Source: CAZFHL01 sp964519145 (GTDB lineage Bacteria > Patescibacteriota > Minisyncoccia > Phycocordibacterales > WO2-35-19). Taken from it: a DNA stretch of 14,831 bases. The translations under genes were made by a program, and so were the position numbers. The notes beneath the pieces are model-generated. The model saw only the letters and a program-made list of their open reading frames with translations. It made no database searches and had not been told where the DNA came from. The DNA lies in the NCBI GenBank assembly GCA_964519145.1, contig CAZFHL010000012.1, forward strand, positions 1-14,831, in the 5' to 3' direction. Of this stretch, positions 6,977 to 13,526 are shown one piece after another. The first letter of the stretch is position 1; each line of letters starts with the position of its first letter.

Positions 6977-7870
6977 CTAATCAATCATAAAAAGTCTATT
7001 TCCATCACTCTCAAATACAATATTTCCTTTACTATAAGTTCCCAAAATGGGAACTTTATTTTTTTCTAAAACTTCCAAAACCTCTTTATGCGGGTGGCCA
7101 TATGAATTGTCTTTTCCGGCAGACACTACAGCATACTTTGGCATAACTTCATTTATAAAAATAGGTGATGTAGAAGTTTTTGACCCATGATGCCCCAGTT
7201 TTAAAACATCTGATTTCAAATTTATATAATTACCATAAACATCCACACCTAATAAATTATTTTTAGATTTATTAACAAGATATTCTTCAATCTGTTTTGG
7301 TGAGTCCCCCGTAAGTAAAAATTCACTTTCTCCATAAACAAGTTTTGCAACAATAGAGGCTGTATTTGTCTCCATACCACTTACGTTTCTATCTGGAAAT
7401 AATATATATAAATAAACATTATCACCCATATCTAAAACTATTTTTTTATCAATTATAAGTTTTTTTATCTTGTTTTCAGACAAAATTTTACTCAATTCAT
7501 CATAAGTGGCAGATTTTCCAAAAACATTTGTTTCTATAAACAAATCAATTTTGTATTTATTTAAAACATCTGGCATACCCCCTATATGATCTTGATCTCC
7601 ATGAGTTGCTACCAAAATATCTATCTTCTTATCATAAAAAGACATCACATCGGATAATTTTCTTAAAACAGACCTATCCCTTCCTGCGTCTATGAGTATT
7701 TGATTTCCATTTGGAGCGTCAATAAAAATAGCATCCCCTTGCCCAATATCTAAAAAAGAAACAGTCAATAGATTTTTTCTATTTTCATTAAATAAATAAA
7801 ATAGCAAAAAAATAATTAGAAAAATTAGAGATAGTAGGCAAAATATCCTTATTTTAAGTCTTTTTTCCAT
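6977..7870 (-). CDS. Membrane-anchored MBL-fold protein resembling the ComEC C-terminal domain
   Basis: 297 residues. A basic start followed by a single hydrophobic segment (about 8-27) suggests a membrane anchor with the enzyme outside. The rest is a full metallo-beta-lactamase fold: SFLDIGQGDAIFIDAP (38-53), the metal motif HGDQDH (90-95), NTASIV (169-174), LLTGD (185-189), LKLGHHGS (223-230) and SYGHPH (256-261). These blocks match the nuclease-like C-terminal domain of ComEC/Rec2 DNA-uptake proteins. That domain is absent from the ComEC protein encoded about 1.2 kb further right on the same strand, so the two probably divide the role of one long ComEC. The alternative is an unrelated secreted hydrolase of the same subfamily. 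No SD; TATAAT lies exactly 6 nt before the ATG. Confidence 0.88.
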   Translation of the reverse strand: MEKRLKIRIFCLLSLIFLIIFLLFYLFNENRKNLLTVSFLDIGQGDAIFIDAPNGNQILIDAGRDRSVLRKLSDVMSFYDKKIDILVATHGDQDHIGGMPDVLNKYKIDLFIETNVFGKSATYDELSKILSENKIKKLIIDKKIVLDMGDNVYLYILFPDRNVSGMETNTASIVAKLVYGESEFLLTGDSPKQIEEYLVNKSKNNLLGVDVYGNYINLKSDVLKLGHHGSKTSTSPIFINEVMPKYAVVSAGKDNSYGHPHKEVLEVLEKNKVPILGTYSKGNIVFESDGNRLFMID

Positions 7871-7876
7871 ATTTCC

Positions 7877-7882
7877 ATTATA
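7877..7882 (-). promoter_or_regulatory. -10 box placing transcription start at the ATG (MBL gene)
   Basis: A perfect TATAAT on the minus strand with exactly 6 nt between it and the ATG at 7870. Transcription would begin at or next to the A of the start codon, giving a leaderless mRNA. No SD is present. Confidence 0.55.
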
Positions 7883-7904
7883 TCAAAAAAATTAAATCAA
7901 AATG

Positions 7905-7933
7905 TTGCCACATATATCATAATATGCTATTAT
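7905..7933 (+). promoter_or_regulatory. Extended -10 promoter of the small Cys/His-tail gene
   Basis: TTGCCA (7905-7910), a 17-nt spacer and TATTAT (7928-7933), preceded by the extended element TGC. The predicted start leaves a leader of about 14 nt that consists mostly of the SD. Confidence 0.6.
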
Positions 7934-7939
7934 ATAATC

Positions 7940-7947
7940 AGAAGGAG
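7940..7947 (+). promoter_or_regulatory. Shine-Dalgarno site that fixes the start at 7954
   Basis: AGAAGGAG ends 6 nt before the ATG at 7954. An in-frame ATG at 7924 lies inside the promoter and has no such site, so 7954 is the start. Confidence 0.85.
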
Positions 7948-7953
7948 AATAAA

Positions 7954-8202
7954 ATGAGCCAATCAACATTAATCCTTATTATGTTAGGTTTGGTATCGCT
8001 CGCAGTGATCTTTTCAATCATTATTTCTAAAAGAAACGAGAAAAAAAATCGTTTCTATGAGACCAAGGACAATGATTGGTTTGATGATTTTATTGATTGT
8101 TTGCCAGATTTTGGTAGTAGTGGCCACAGTGATAGCTCAAGCGGAGATTGTGGTCATTCTGATAGTGGCGATTGTGACGGAGGAGGCTGTGGTAGTGACT
8201 AA
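7954..8202 (+). CDS. Small single-pass membrane protein with a Gly/Ser/Asp/His/Cys tail
   Basis: 82 residues. A hydrophobic helix (about 5-25) is followed by a basic stretch (SKRNEKKNR), so the tail is probably cytoplasmic, then an acidic aromatic segment (NDWFDDFIDCLPDF). The tail is low in complexity and holds a two-copy repeat, GHSDSSSGDC then GHSDSGDC, ending DGGGCGSD. With Cys49, 66, 74 and 79 and two His among many Asp, it could bind metal or form disulfides, but nothing proves either. I do not recognise a named family; Cys/Gly-rich C-terminal tails occur on various small bacterial membrane proteins. It is a complete unit with promoter, SD and terminator. It lies between the MBL gene (divergent) and the superoxide dismutase gene (same strand). 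Confidence 0.82.
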   Translation: MSQSTLILIMLGLVSLAVIFSIIISKRNEKKNRFYETKDNDWFDDFIDCLPDFGSSGHSDSSSGDCGHSDSGDCDGGGCGSD

Positions 8203-8208
8203 GCTGGT

Positions 8209-8239
8209 ACTCAGGGGAAACCCTGGGTGTTTTATTTTA
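8209..8239 (+). terminator. Intrinsic terminator with GAAA tetraloop
   Basis: ACTCAGGG and CCCTGGGT pair over 8 bp (one G-T wobble) around a GAAA loop, followed by GTTTTATTTTAT. It closes the small Cys/His-tail gene. Confidence 0.9.
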
Positions 8240-8269
8240 TAAAAATGTTAAAATGTATTCAAATTTATA

Positions 8270-8275
8270 TATAAC
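8270..8275 (+). promoter_or_regulatory. Probable -10 box of the superoxide dismutase gene
   Basis: TATAAC lies 8 nt before the ATG at 8284 (the overlapping TAACAT lies 6 nt before it). The mRNA would be leaderless or nearly so. No SD is present. Confidence 0.4.
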
Positions 8276-8283
8276 ATATTAAT

Positions 8284-8874
8284 ATGAAAAAATTTGAGGA
8301 ACAAAAATTTGAAATACCAGAACTAATAGGAATAAGCAGGAGTAATATAGAGGAACATTTGAAGCTGTATGCTGGGTATGTAAAAAATACCAATTTAATA
8401 CTAGAAAAAATAAATGAATTAAGCAAAGATAGTGAAAATAATGCATATATTTTAGGAGAACTTCAAAGAAGATTCGGTTTTGAATTTGATGGTATGAGAA
8501 ACCACGAATACTACTTTAAATCTTTTGAAGGTGGGCCAAAAGAATTAGGAAATGGAAAATTTAAAGAAACAATTGAAGAAGAGTTTGGTTCTTTTGATGC
8601 TTGGTTAAATAGATTTAAATCTATAAGTTTAACAAGAGGTATTGGCTGGGCTATTTTGTATTATGATCCAAAAACAAAAAGATTTTTAAATAGTTTCGTA
8701 GAAGAGCAACATTTGGGACACCTTGTGGGACTCCAGCCTATTTTAGCACTAGATATGTGGGAACATTCTTATGTAGCAGATTATAAACCAAGTGGAAAGA
8801 AAAACTATGTTGAAGATTTTTTTAAAAATCTAAATTGGGAAGTTATAGAAGGAAATTTTAATAAAGTGATTTAA
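8284..8874 (+). CDS. Fe/Mn-family superoxide dismutase
   Basis: Converts superoxide to oxygen and hydrogen peroxide. All four metal ligands are visible: His25 (EEHLKLYAGYV), His74 (MRNHEYYF), Asp157 and His161 (LDMWEHSY). The C-terminal DYKPSGKKNYVEDFFKNLNW block is also typical. At 196 residues it is full length. The segment after the first ligand differs from E. coli SodB (HYGKHHQTYV): here it is HLKLYAGYV, one residue shorter, with Tyr29 near the usual second-sphere His30. This is a divergent branch, so iron or manganese preference cannot be called. No signal peptide, so cytoplasmic. It stands alone between terminators. In a presumed fermentative CPR cell it would give oxygen tolerance. 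Confidence 0.94.
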   Translation: MKKFEEQKFEIPELIGISRSNIEEHLKLYAGYVKNTNLILEKINELSKDSENNAYILGELQRRFGFEFDGMRNHEYYFKSFEGGPKELGNGKFKETIEEEFGSFDAWLNRFKSISLTRGIGWAILYYDPKTKRFLNSFVEEQHLGHLVGLQPILALDMWEHSYVADYKPSGKKNYVEDFFKNLNWEVIEGNFNKVI

Positions 8875-8910
8875 AAATCACCCCCATATTAAAAGAGTGA
8901 TTTATTTTTT
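8875..8910 (+). terminator. Intrinsic terminator of the superoxide dismutase gene
   Basis: AAATCAC (8875-8881) pairs with GTGATTT (8897-8903) around a 15-nt loop. It is followed by ATTTTTT and lies immediately after the stop. Confidence 0.7.
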
Positions 8911-8915
8911 ACAAA

Positions 8916-9032
8916 CTATTTTTTATTTTGGTTATTTTTAGGCAAAACACAGTAAATGATAAAAAGGATACACAAATATCCTGATACAGAAATAACAAAT
9001 AAAAATAAAGAGTCCAATTCATTATTTGACAT
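8916..9032 (-). CDS. 38-residue single-pass membrane peptide
   Basis: A short frame from ATG (9030-9032) to TAG (8916-8918). It encodes MSNNELDSLF, a hydrophobic stretch from Leu9 to Leu30 that spans a membrane, and a short polar tail ending QNKK. An AAAGGAG sits 6 nt before the ATG, as good as any SD in the window, and is the main reason to believe it. It starts 40 nt past the comEC stop on the same strand. It could be the last gene of the recJ-rnhA-comEC run, or have its own promoter (TGTTATAT lies in the gap). Small membrane peptides of this kind include toxins, regulators of membrane complexes and assembly factors; nothing here decides between them. No toxin-antitoxin partner is visible. 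Confidence 0.6.
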   Translation of the reverse strand: MSNNELDSLFLFVISVSGYLCILFIIYCVLPKNNQNKK

Positions 9033-9038
9033 ACAGCA

Positions 9039-9045
9039 CTCCTTT
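9039..9045 (-). promoter_or_regulatory. Shine-Dalgarno site of the 38-residue peptide
   Basis: AAAGGAG on the minus strand, 6 nt before the ATG at 9032. Confidence 0.7.
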
Positions 9046-9072
9046 ACCTACAAAATATATAACATATTTAAA

Positions 9073-10584
9073 TTAAAAATCTATCTTTTTTAAACTGACA
9101 ATATTTTTAAATTTATAAAATATATAAAAATAAAATAAATAACATATTAAAACCAAAATATTGGATATTGATTTAAATTTAAAAATTAAAAAAGAAATAC
9201 TACTAAAAAAATTTACAATATAAATAATAAACTCAGTTAAAATAAAAGAAATTAAACCAAAAGGAAAAGCTAAAAAATAAGATACAAAACCTAAGAGTCC
9301 AGTCAAAAATCCTGACAGCATTAAAACAGGTATTATTGGTAAAACAAGCAAATTGACCAAAAAGGAACTTAAAGAAAATATGCCAGAAATTTTTATAAGT
9401 AGGGGTAAAATAAAAATTTGTACAGCAATACTTGAAGAAATTATTTCTCTAAGATAATCTTTATTATAAATAAATTTTATTTTAGAAACTAAAAAAGAAT
9501 CTACGATTGGAGAAAACAAAATCAAACCAAGTGTTGCCAAAAAAGATAAATGAAAAGATGGGTCATATAAAAGTGTATATGGATTCCATAAAACCATAAA
9601 AAACCCTGCCAAAAAAAGAGCCCTGAGTGCATCATTTGGTCTACCAAAATATTTTGCAAGTAGCGATATCAAAGTCATAATCAATGCTCTTAAAATAGTG
9701 GCACTCAAACCAACCATCAAAACAAATATTGAGATAAAAAATAAAACTAAAATGAAGCTAAAAAATTTTCTATTAAATTTACTTGTAATATAAAAGACGG
9801 CATTCAGTATAATTGTTAAATTATATCCAGATAAAACTATGATATGAATCAGGCCAACTGTTTTAAATTGATTAAGCAAATCATTTCCTAAAGAATTTTT
9901 AACACCAAAAATAATCCCTGCCAAAAGAGAAGCATTTGGTTCTGGCAAAATATTTTCAATCTTTTCTATAAAAAGATATTTTATTTTATACAAAAAATTT
10001 AAAATACTAATTTCATCATTTTCTATTTCTTCTAAAACAGGTCCGTATATCATAAAATGAATATTATCTTTTGCCAAAAAAGAAACATAATCAAAATATT
10101 CCCCATTTTCTAATAAAAACTTTTTCGGTAATTCTAGTTTACCAAATACTTTTATTTTTCCTCCAAAATCAAATTTAGGAAATCTCTCTCCAATAAGCAT
10201 TACAAAACTTTTAGATAAATCATTTGGATTGATTAATTTTACAATATAAAATATTTTAGAATCTCTAACATCTGGCTCTTTGATTATTTCTGCTTCAAAA
10301 GAAATATTTGTGCCAATTAAATTTAAAAGATTTTTATCTGGTAAACTTTCAAAAAAAATGAACCTAAAAATACCTAAAAATAAAAAAATTAAAATGAGTA
10401 TATTTTTAAATTCAAAAATGTTTTTTTGTTCAAATTCACTACTATTGTTTTCATTTACAAACCGAAATGATATAAAAATAAATAAGAGCAAAAGAAACAA
10501 AAAAATCAATAAATATTGATTGAAGTTAAAATATTTTTGTAAAACAATTCCAAGACCAAAAAAAATAGTATAGAGATAGATCAT
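9073..10584 (-). CDS. comEC: ComEC/Rec2-type DNA-uptake channel protein lacking the MBL domain
   Basis: A 503-residue inner-membrane protein proposed to pass single-stranded DNA in natural transformation. Two or three N-terminal hydrophobic segments (to about 77) precede a soluble beta-rich OB-like region (about 85-185), including the ENGEYFDYVSFLAKDNI segment. The competence domain follows: LLAGIIFGVKNSL (220-232), GLIHIIVLSGYNLTI (244-258), SATILRALIM (294-303), YDPSFHLSFLATLG (340-353) and further membrane helices. Full-length ComEC usually continues into an MBL domain; this one stops after the membrane part. A separate anchored MBL protein nearby supplies the missing blocks. Its ATG shares a base with the rnhA stop (TGATG), so translation is coupled. 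The codons are very AT-rich. Confidence 0.93.
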   Translation of the reverse strand: MIYLYTIFFGLGIVLQKYFNFNQYLLIFLFLLLLFIFISFRFVNENNSSEFEQKNIFEFKNILILIFLFLGIFRFIFFESLPDKNLLNLIGTNISFEAEIIKEPDVRDSKIFYIVKLINPNDLSKSFVMLIGERFPKFDFGGKIKVFGKLELPKKFLLENGEYFDYVSFLAKDNIHFMIYGPVLEEIENDEISILNFLYKIKYLFIEKIENILPEPNASLLAGIIFGVKNSLGNDLLNQFKTVGLIHIIVLSGYNLTIILNAVFYITSKFNRKFFSFILVLFFISIFVLMVGLSATILRALIMTLISLLAKYFGRPNDALRALFLAGFFMVLWNPYTLLYDPSFHLSFLATLGLILFSPIVDSFLVSKIKFIYNKDYLREIISSSIAVQIFILPLLIKISGIFSLSSFLVNLLVLPIIPVLMLSGFLTGLLGFVSYFLAFPFGLISFILTEFIIYIVNFFSSISFLIFKFKSISNILVLICYLFYFYIFYKFKNIVSLKKIDF

Positions 10585-11063
10585 CAGTGAAACAATTTAT
10601 ATTCTTTTTTTAAGCCATTAAATAGTGAAACCTCGACTTTATCTGCGAAATTAGTAGCAATCTCATCACATCTATCATTCCATTTATCGCCCGAATGTCC
10701 TGCCACCCTATTCCATAAAACTTTTTTACGAGAAACTTCTTCTAACAAAATAATCCAAAGATCTTTGTTTAAAACATCTTTCTTATCTTTTGTTTTCCAG
10801 TTATTTTTTTGCCAATTATAAATCCAAAGAGTAATACCTTTTAGCAAATATTCAGAGTCAGTAAAAATAGAAACCTCGCTCCCATCTTTAATATTTTTAA
10901 GAGCTTCTATCGAAGCTCTCATCTCCATCCTATTATTTGTAGTCAAATCTTCTCTACCACCAATTTCTAAAACAGTATCATCTGATAAGACGATTGCCCC
11001 AAATCCTCCTCTGCCGGGATTTCCTCTTGATGAGCCATCTGTATAAACAATAAATTTTTCCAT
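10584..11063 (-). CDS. rnhA: Ribonuclease HI
   Basis: Cuts the RNA strand of RNA-DNA hybrids (Okazaki primers, R-loops). The sequence has YTDGSSRGNPG with Asp9, TTNNRMEMRA with Glu47, FTDSEY with Asp69 and GHSGDKWNDRCDEIA with His123 and Asp133, which together form the full catalytic set. The basic handle NWKTKDKKDVLNKDLW of the E. coli-type enzyme is present. It is 159 residues with a short C-terminal extension. It ends in TGA overlapping the comEC start by one base and follows recJ by 67 nt. No SD; TGCTAATAT lies 6 nt before the ATG, so a leaderless start of its own is likely in addition to any read-through from recJ. Confidence 0.96.
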   Translation of the reverse strand: MEKFIVYTDGSSRGNPGRGGFGAIVLSDDTVLEIGGREDLTTNNRMEMRASIEALKNIKDGSEVSIFTDSEYLLKGITLWIYNWQKNNWKTKDKKDVLNKDLWIILLEEVSRKKVLWNRVAGHSGDKWNDRCDEIATNFADKVEVSLFNGLKKEYKLFH

Positions 11064-11069
11064 AAAAAT

Positions 11070-11078
11070 ATATTAGCA
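11070..11078 (-). promoter_or_regulatory. Extended -10 box abutting the rnhA start
   Basis: TGCTAATAT on the minus strand. The hexamer TAATAT ends exactly 6 nt before the ATG at 11063, predicting a leaderless rnhA-comEC transcript. Confidence 0.55.
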
Positions 11079-11130
11079 CATCATTTAAAAAATATCTGTT
11101 AAAAAATAATGAGAGATATTTAAAATATTT

Positions 11131-12843
11131 TTAAAAAAAATCTACGATGCGGAGTCTGATTTCTACATTTCCAGCAAAATAAGATTTTTCTATATGTGCC
11201 ACTAAATTAGTTTTTATACCCTCTTTTAAAAAATCACCAAATTTATCTACCTCTGTAAAAAAAGAAATGCCTTTGACTTTTTTAAAACCATCACTAAATA
11301 TGACAGAGAGATGTTCTTTCTTTTTACCAAACCTATTTATTTTTTCTGGCAAAACATTTTTAAAAATAAATATTGGTTTAGGATTTTCTACACCAAACGG
11401 ACTTAGTTTAAATATCTCATTTATAATATCTTGATTGACATCTTTCAAAGAAAGCTCCAAATCAATTTCAATTTCTTTTTCTTCTTGTTTTGTATGTAAA
11501 CATGCGTCAATCAAAGCGTCTTCTAGAAAATGAATTTGGGTGTGATCAACAGCAAAACCTCCAGAAAATTTATGCCCACCAAATTCTAAAAAAATATTTT
11601 TTGCCCTCTCCATTATAGCCACCAAATCAGTAGAGCCATCTGATCTACAAGATCCTTTTATAAATTCACCACCCTCCCTGCCCCAAATAAAAACAGGTTT
11701 TTTATATTCTTCAGCAATTGAATTTGCGGCCAAGCCAAGCAATGCAGGTCGCCAATCTGGATTTCCTAAAACAATAATTGGTTTATTTTTTTCCACATCT
11801 TCGTTGTTTTTATATTTATCTTTTATTTTTTTGTTAGCCTCCTTTACAATATTTGCCACTATAATTTTTCTCTCTTTGTTTATATTGTCCAAATGGTCTG
11901 CAAACACCTGTGCCTCTAATTCGTCTTTTGCTGTAAGCAATTTAAATGCGTCTATCGGGTGTCCCATTCTTGAAGCAGCATTGATCCTTGGTGTAACCAA
12001 AAAACCAATATCATCTTCATTTAAAAAATCTTTATTTATTTTAAGCATAGAAAAAAGTTTTTTAAATCCAACTCTCCTATTTTTTCTCAAAACAGAAAGT
12101 CCAAAATGTGCCAAAACTCTATTCTCTCCAACAAGTGGCACCATATCCGAAAGAGTGGCCAAACCCACTAAATCTAAAAGCCATTTTTCTTGACCCACAT
12201 CTAAGAAATCTCTTCTTTTAATCAAAATGGCTTCTATCAATTTCCAAACAACTCCAGAACCACAAAGTATTTTTTCTGGATATTTTGAAGAATTTATTTT
12301 TGGATTAATAATAGCAAAAGCTTCTGGCAAATCCACGCCTTGCTCGTGATGATCTGTAATAATGGTTTCTATATTTAAATCCAGTGCGTATTTTATTTCC
12401 TTAATATCTCTTATGCCACAGTCTATAGTTATAAGTAAATTAACACCGGTTTTAGACAACTCTTCTATTCCCTCTTTGTTTAATCCATAACCTTCTGTAT
12501 GTCTATTTGGTATATAATTTATAAAATTTGAAAATCCAATCATTGTAAAAAAATGGTACAAGATTGCTCCTCCTGGTATACCGTCTGCATCATAATCGCT
12601 CCAAATACCTATTTTTTCATTTTTATCAATAGCTTTTAAAATCCTTTCAACAGCAATTTCCATATCCGGCAAAAGAAATGGATCATGTAAATGATTTAAA
12701 AAATCAGGATTCAAAAATTTCTCGGCATTTTCTTTTGTTTTTATACCCCTATGAAAAAGAAGATGTTTAGTAAAATCTGTCAAATTGCCCATATTTTTAC
12801 TTATTTTTTTGTCCAAAACTTCCTTAACTTTATATTTTTGCAT
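11131..12843 (-). CDS. recJ: Single-stranded-DNA-specific exonuclease RecJ
   Basis: A 5'-3' single-strand DNA exonuclease of recombination and repair, DHH phosphoesterase family. The core motifs are in order: DYDADG (83-88), IDCG (140-143), TDHH (163-166), the LATLSDMVPL block (228-237) and RINAASRMG (286-294). The DHHA1 part has GNPDWRPALLGLAA (from 360), where most RecJ proteins have W-H-P-G, and GGHKFSGGF (422-430). A C-terminal OB domain follows (GVENPKPIF onward). At 570 residues it is a normal RecJ core. It lies upstream of rnhA and comEC on the same strand and diverges from the HIT gene. No SD; TGCTAAAAT ends exactly 6 nt before the ATG. Confidence 0.96.
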   Translation of the reverse strand: MQKYKVKEVLDKKISKNMGNLTDFTKHLLFHRGIKTKENAEKFLNPDFLNHLHDPFLLPDMEIAVERILKAIDKNEKIGIWSDYDADGIPGGAILYHFFTMIGFSNFINYIPNRHTEGYGLNKEGIEELSKTGVNLLITIDCGIRDIKEIKYALDLNIETIITDHHEQGVDLPEAFAIINPKINSSKYPEKILCGSGVVWKLIEAILIKRRDFLDVGQEKWLLDLVGLATLSDMVPLVGENRVLAHFGLSVLRKNRRVGFKKLFSMLKINKDFLNEDDIGFLVTPRINAASRMGHPIDAFKLLTAKDELEAQVFADHLDNINKERKIIVANIVKEANKKIKDKYKNNEDVEKNKPIIVLGNPDWRPALLGLAANSIAEEYKKPVFIWGREGGEFIKGSCRSDGSTDLVAIMERAKNIFLEFGGHKFSGGFAVDHTQIHFLEDALIDACLHTKQEEKEIEIDLELSLKDVNQDIINEIFKLSPFGVENPKPIFIFKNVLPEKINRFGKKKEHLSVIFSDGFKKVKGISFFTEVDKFGDFLKEGIKTNLVAHIEKSYFAGNVEIRLRIVDFF

Positions 12844-12848
12844 TTAGC

Positions 12849-12875
12849 TATTTTAGCATAAAAAATGCTAAAATA
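12849..12875. promoter_or_regulatory. Palindrome carrying divergent extended -10 boxes (recJ / HIT)
   Basis: TATTTTAGCAT and ATGCTAAAATA form an 11-bp perfect inverted repeat around AAAAA. Each arm reads TGCTAAAAT outward, an extended -10 sequence. The minus-strand box (hexamer 12850-12855) is 6 nt before the recJ ATG. The plus-strand box (12869-12874) is 44 nt before the HIT ATG. The palindrome could be an operator or simply two promoters back to back. Confidence 0.5.
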
Positions 12876-12918
12876 TATTTTATAAAAATAACTGATTATT
12901 ATTTAAGTTTAAATAAAA

Positions 12919-13284
12919 ATGTTAAATGAAAATTGTATATTTTGTAAAATAGTAAAAGGAGAAATACCTTGTCATAAGGTTTATGAAGATGAAGATTTTC
13001 TAGCCTTTTTAGATATAAACCCGCAATCCCCTGGGCACACACAAATAATACCAAAAAAACATTATAGATGGGTATGGGATACACCAAATGTAGGAAAATA
13101 TTTTGAAGTAGCGAGAAAAATAGCCTTAGCCCAACAAAAAGCTTTTAATACAGATTTTATATTATCAAAAATAGTTGGTGATGAAGTGCGCCATGCGCAT
13201 ATTTGGGTTTTTCCAAATAAAGAAATAAAAGGGGATTTAAAAGACTTTAAAAAAAATCTAGAAAAAATCAAAAAATTTATATAA
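12919..13284 (+). CDS. HIT-family nucleotide-binding protein with HxHxW motif
   Basis: A small (121-residue) histidine-triad protein. These proteins hydrolyse or transfer nucleotides from nucleoside phosphoramidates or dinucleotides. CIFCKIVKGEIPC (6-18) is the usual N-terminal block with a possible zinc pair, VYEDEDFLAFLDI and GHTQIIPKKH (39-48) follow, and the triad lies at RHAHIWVFP (91-99). The first (His92) and middle, catalytic (His94) histidines are kept. The third is Trp96 in place of the usual His. The chain ends in a lysine-rich helix. It is read away from recJ, and no SD is present. Adenosine-type HINT activity is the default guess; the substrate is unproven. Confidence 0.92.
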   Translation: MLNENCIFCKIVKGEIPCHKVYEDEDFLAFLDINPQSPGHTQIIPKKHYRWVWDTPNVGKYFEVARKIALAQQKAFNTDFILSKIVGDEVRHAHIWVFPNKEIKGDLKDFKKNLEKIKKFI

Positions 13285-13385
13285 TTAACTTATTACAAAA
13301 ATCTTTCCCGATAAAACCTTTTTTAAATAAGAAACGATACAGCAAAGATTCACGAAATATTTTGATGTAATTTATATATATTAAA

Positions 13386-13522
13386 TCTCTTTCAAAAGTC
13401 GTCGCAAGTGTAGTTTTTGATAGACTTGCGCAAGTCTGGCTGAGACGAGCATAGCAAAAAATCAGCAGATTTTTATGCGTGTCTATCAAAAAATATACTG
13501 AGAAAGACTTTTGGAAGAGGTC
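13386..13522. repeat. Palindromic intergenic repeat element, copy B
   Basis: About 137 bp, in reverse orientation relative to copy A (4031-4164). The outer arms start ctctttcaaaagtc (13387-13400) and end gacttttggaagagg (13506-13520). The inner ends of the arms are tttttgatagac (13414-13425) and its complement near 13480-13491. Inside are a perfect 14-bp palindrome GACTTGCGCAAGTC (13423-13436) and the small hairpin AAAAATC-AGCA-GATTTTT. It lies between the 3' ends of the HIT gene and the leftward gene at 13572. A spurious leftward frame crosses it, but no protein-like signal is seen. Confidence 0.85.
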
Positions 13523-13526
13523 TATT

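Noticed and set aside
7924..7953. Longer start for the Cys/His-tail protein at 7924
   Set aside because: That ATG lies within the extended -10 promoter, whereas the ATG at 7954 has AGAAGGAG ending 6 nt upstream and begins directly at the membrane helix.
8875..8910. SOD hairpin as a two-way terminator for the 38-residue peptide
   Set aside because: On the minus strand the stem is not followed by a T-run, so it is called only for the plus strand.
10584..10586. UGA recoded as glycine (code 25)
   Set aside because: rnhA ends in TGA at the expected length, overlapping the comEC start, and the right-edge TrmB gene also ends in TGA. No recognised gene needs read-through.
11804..12193. Rightward frame of 129 codons inside recJ
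   Set aside because: It is antisense to well-conserved RecJ motifs and has no plausible initiation site or protein-like pattern.
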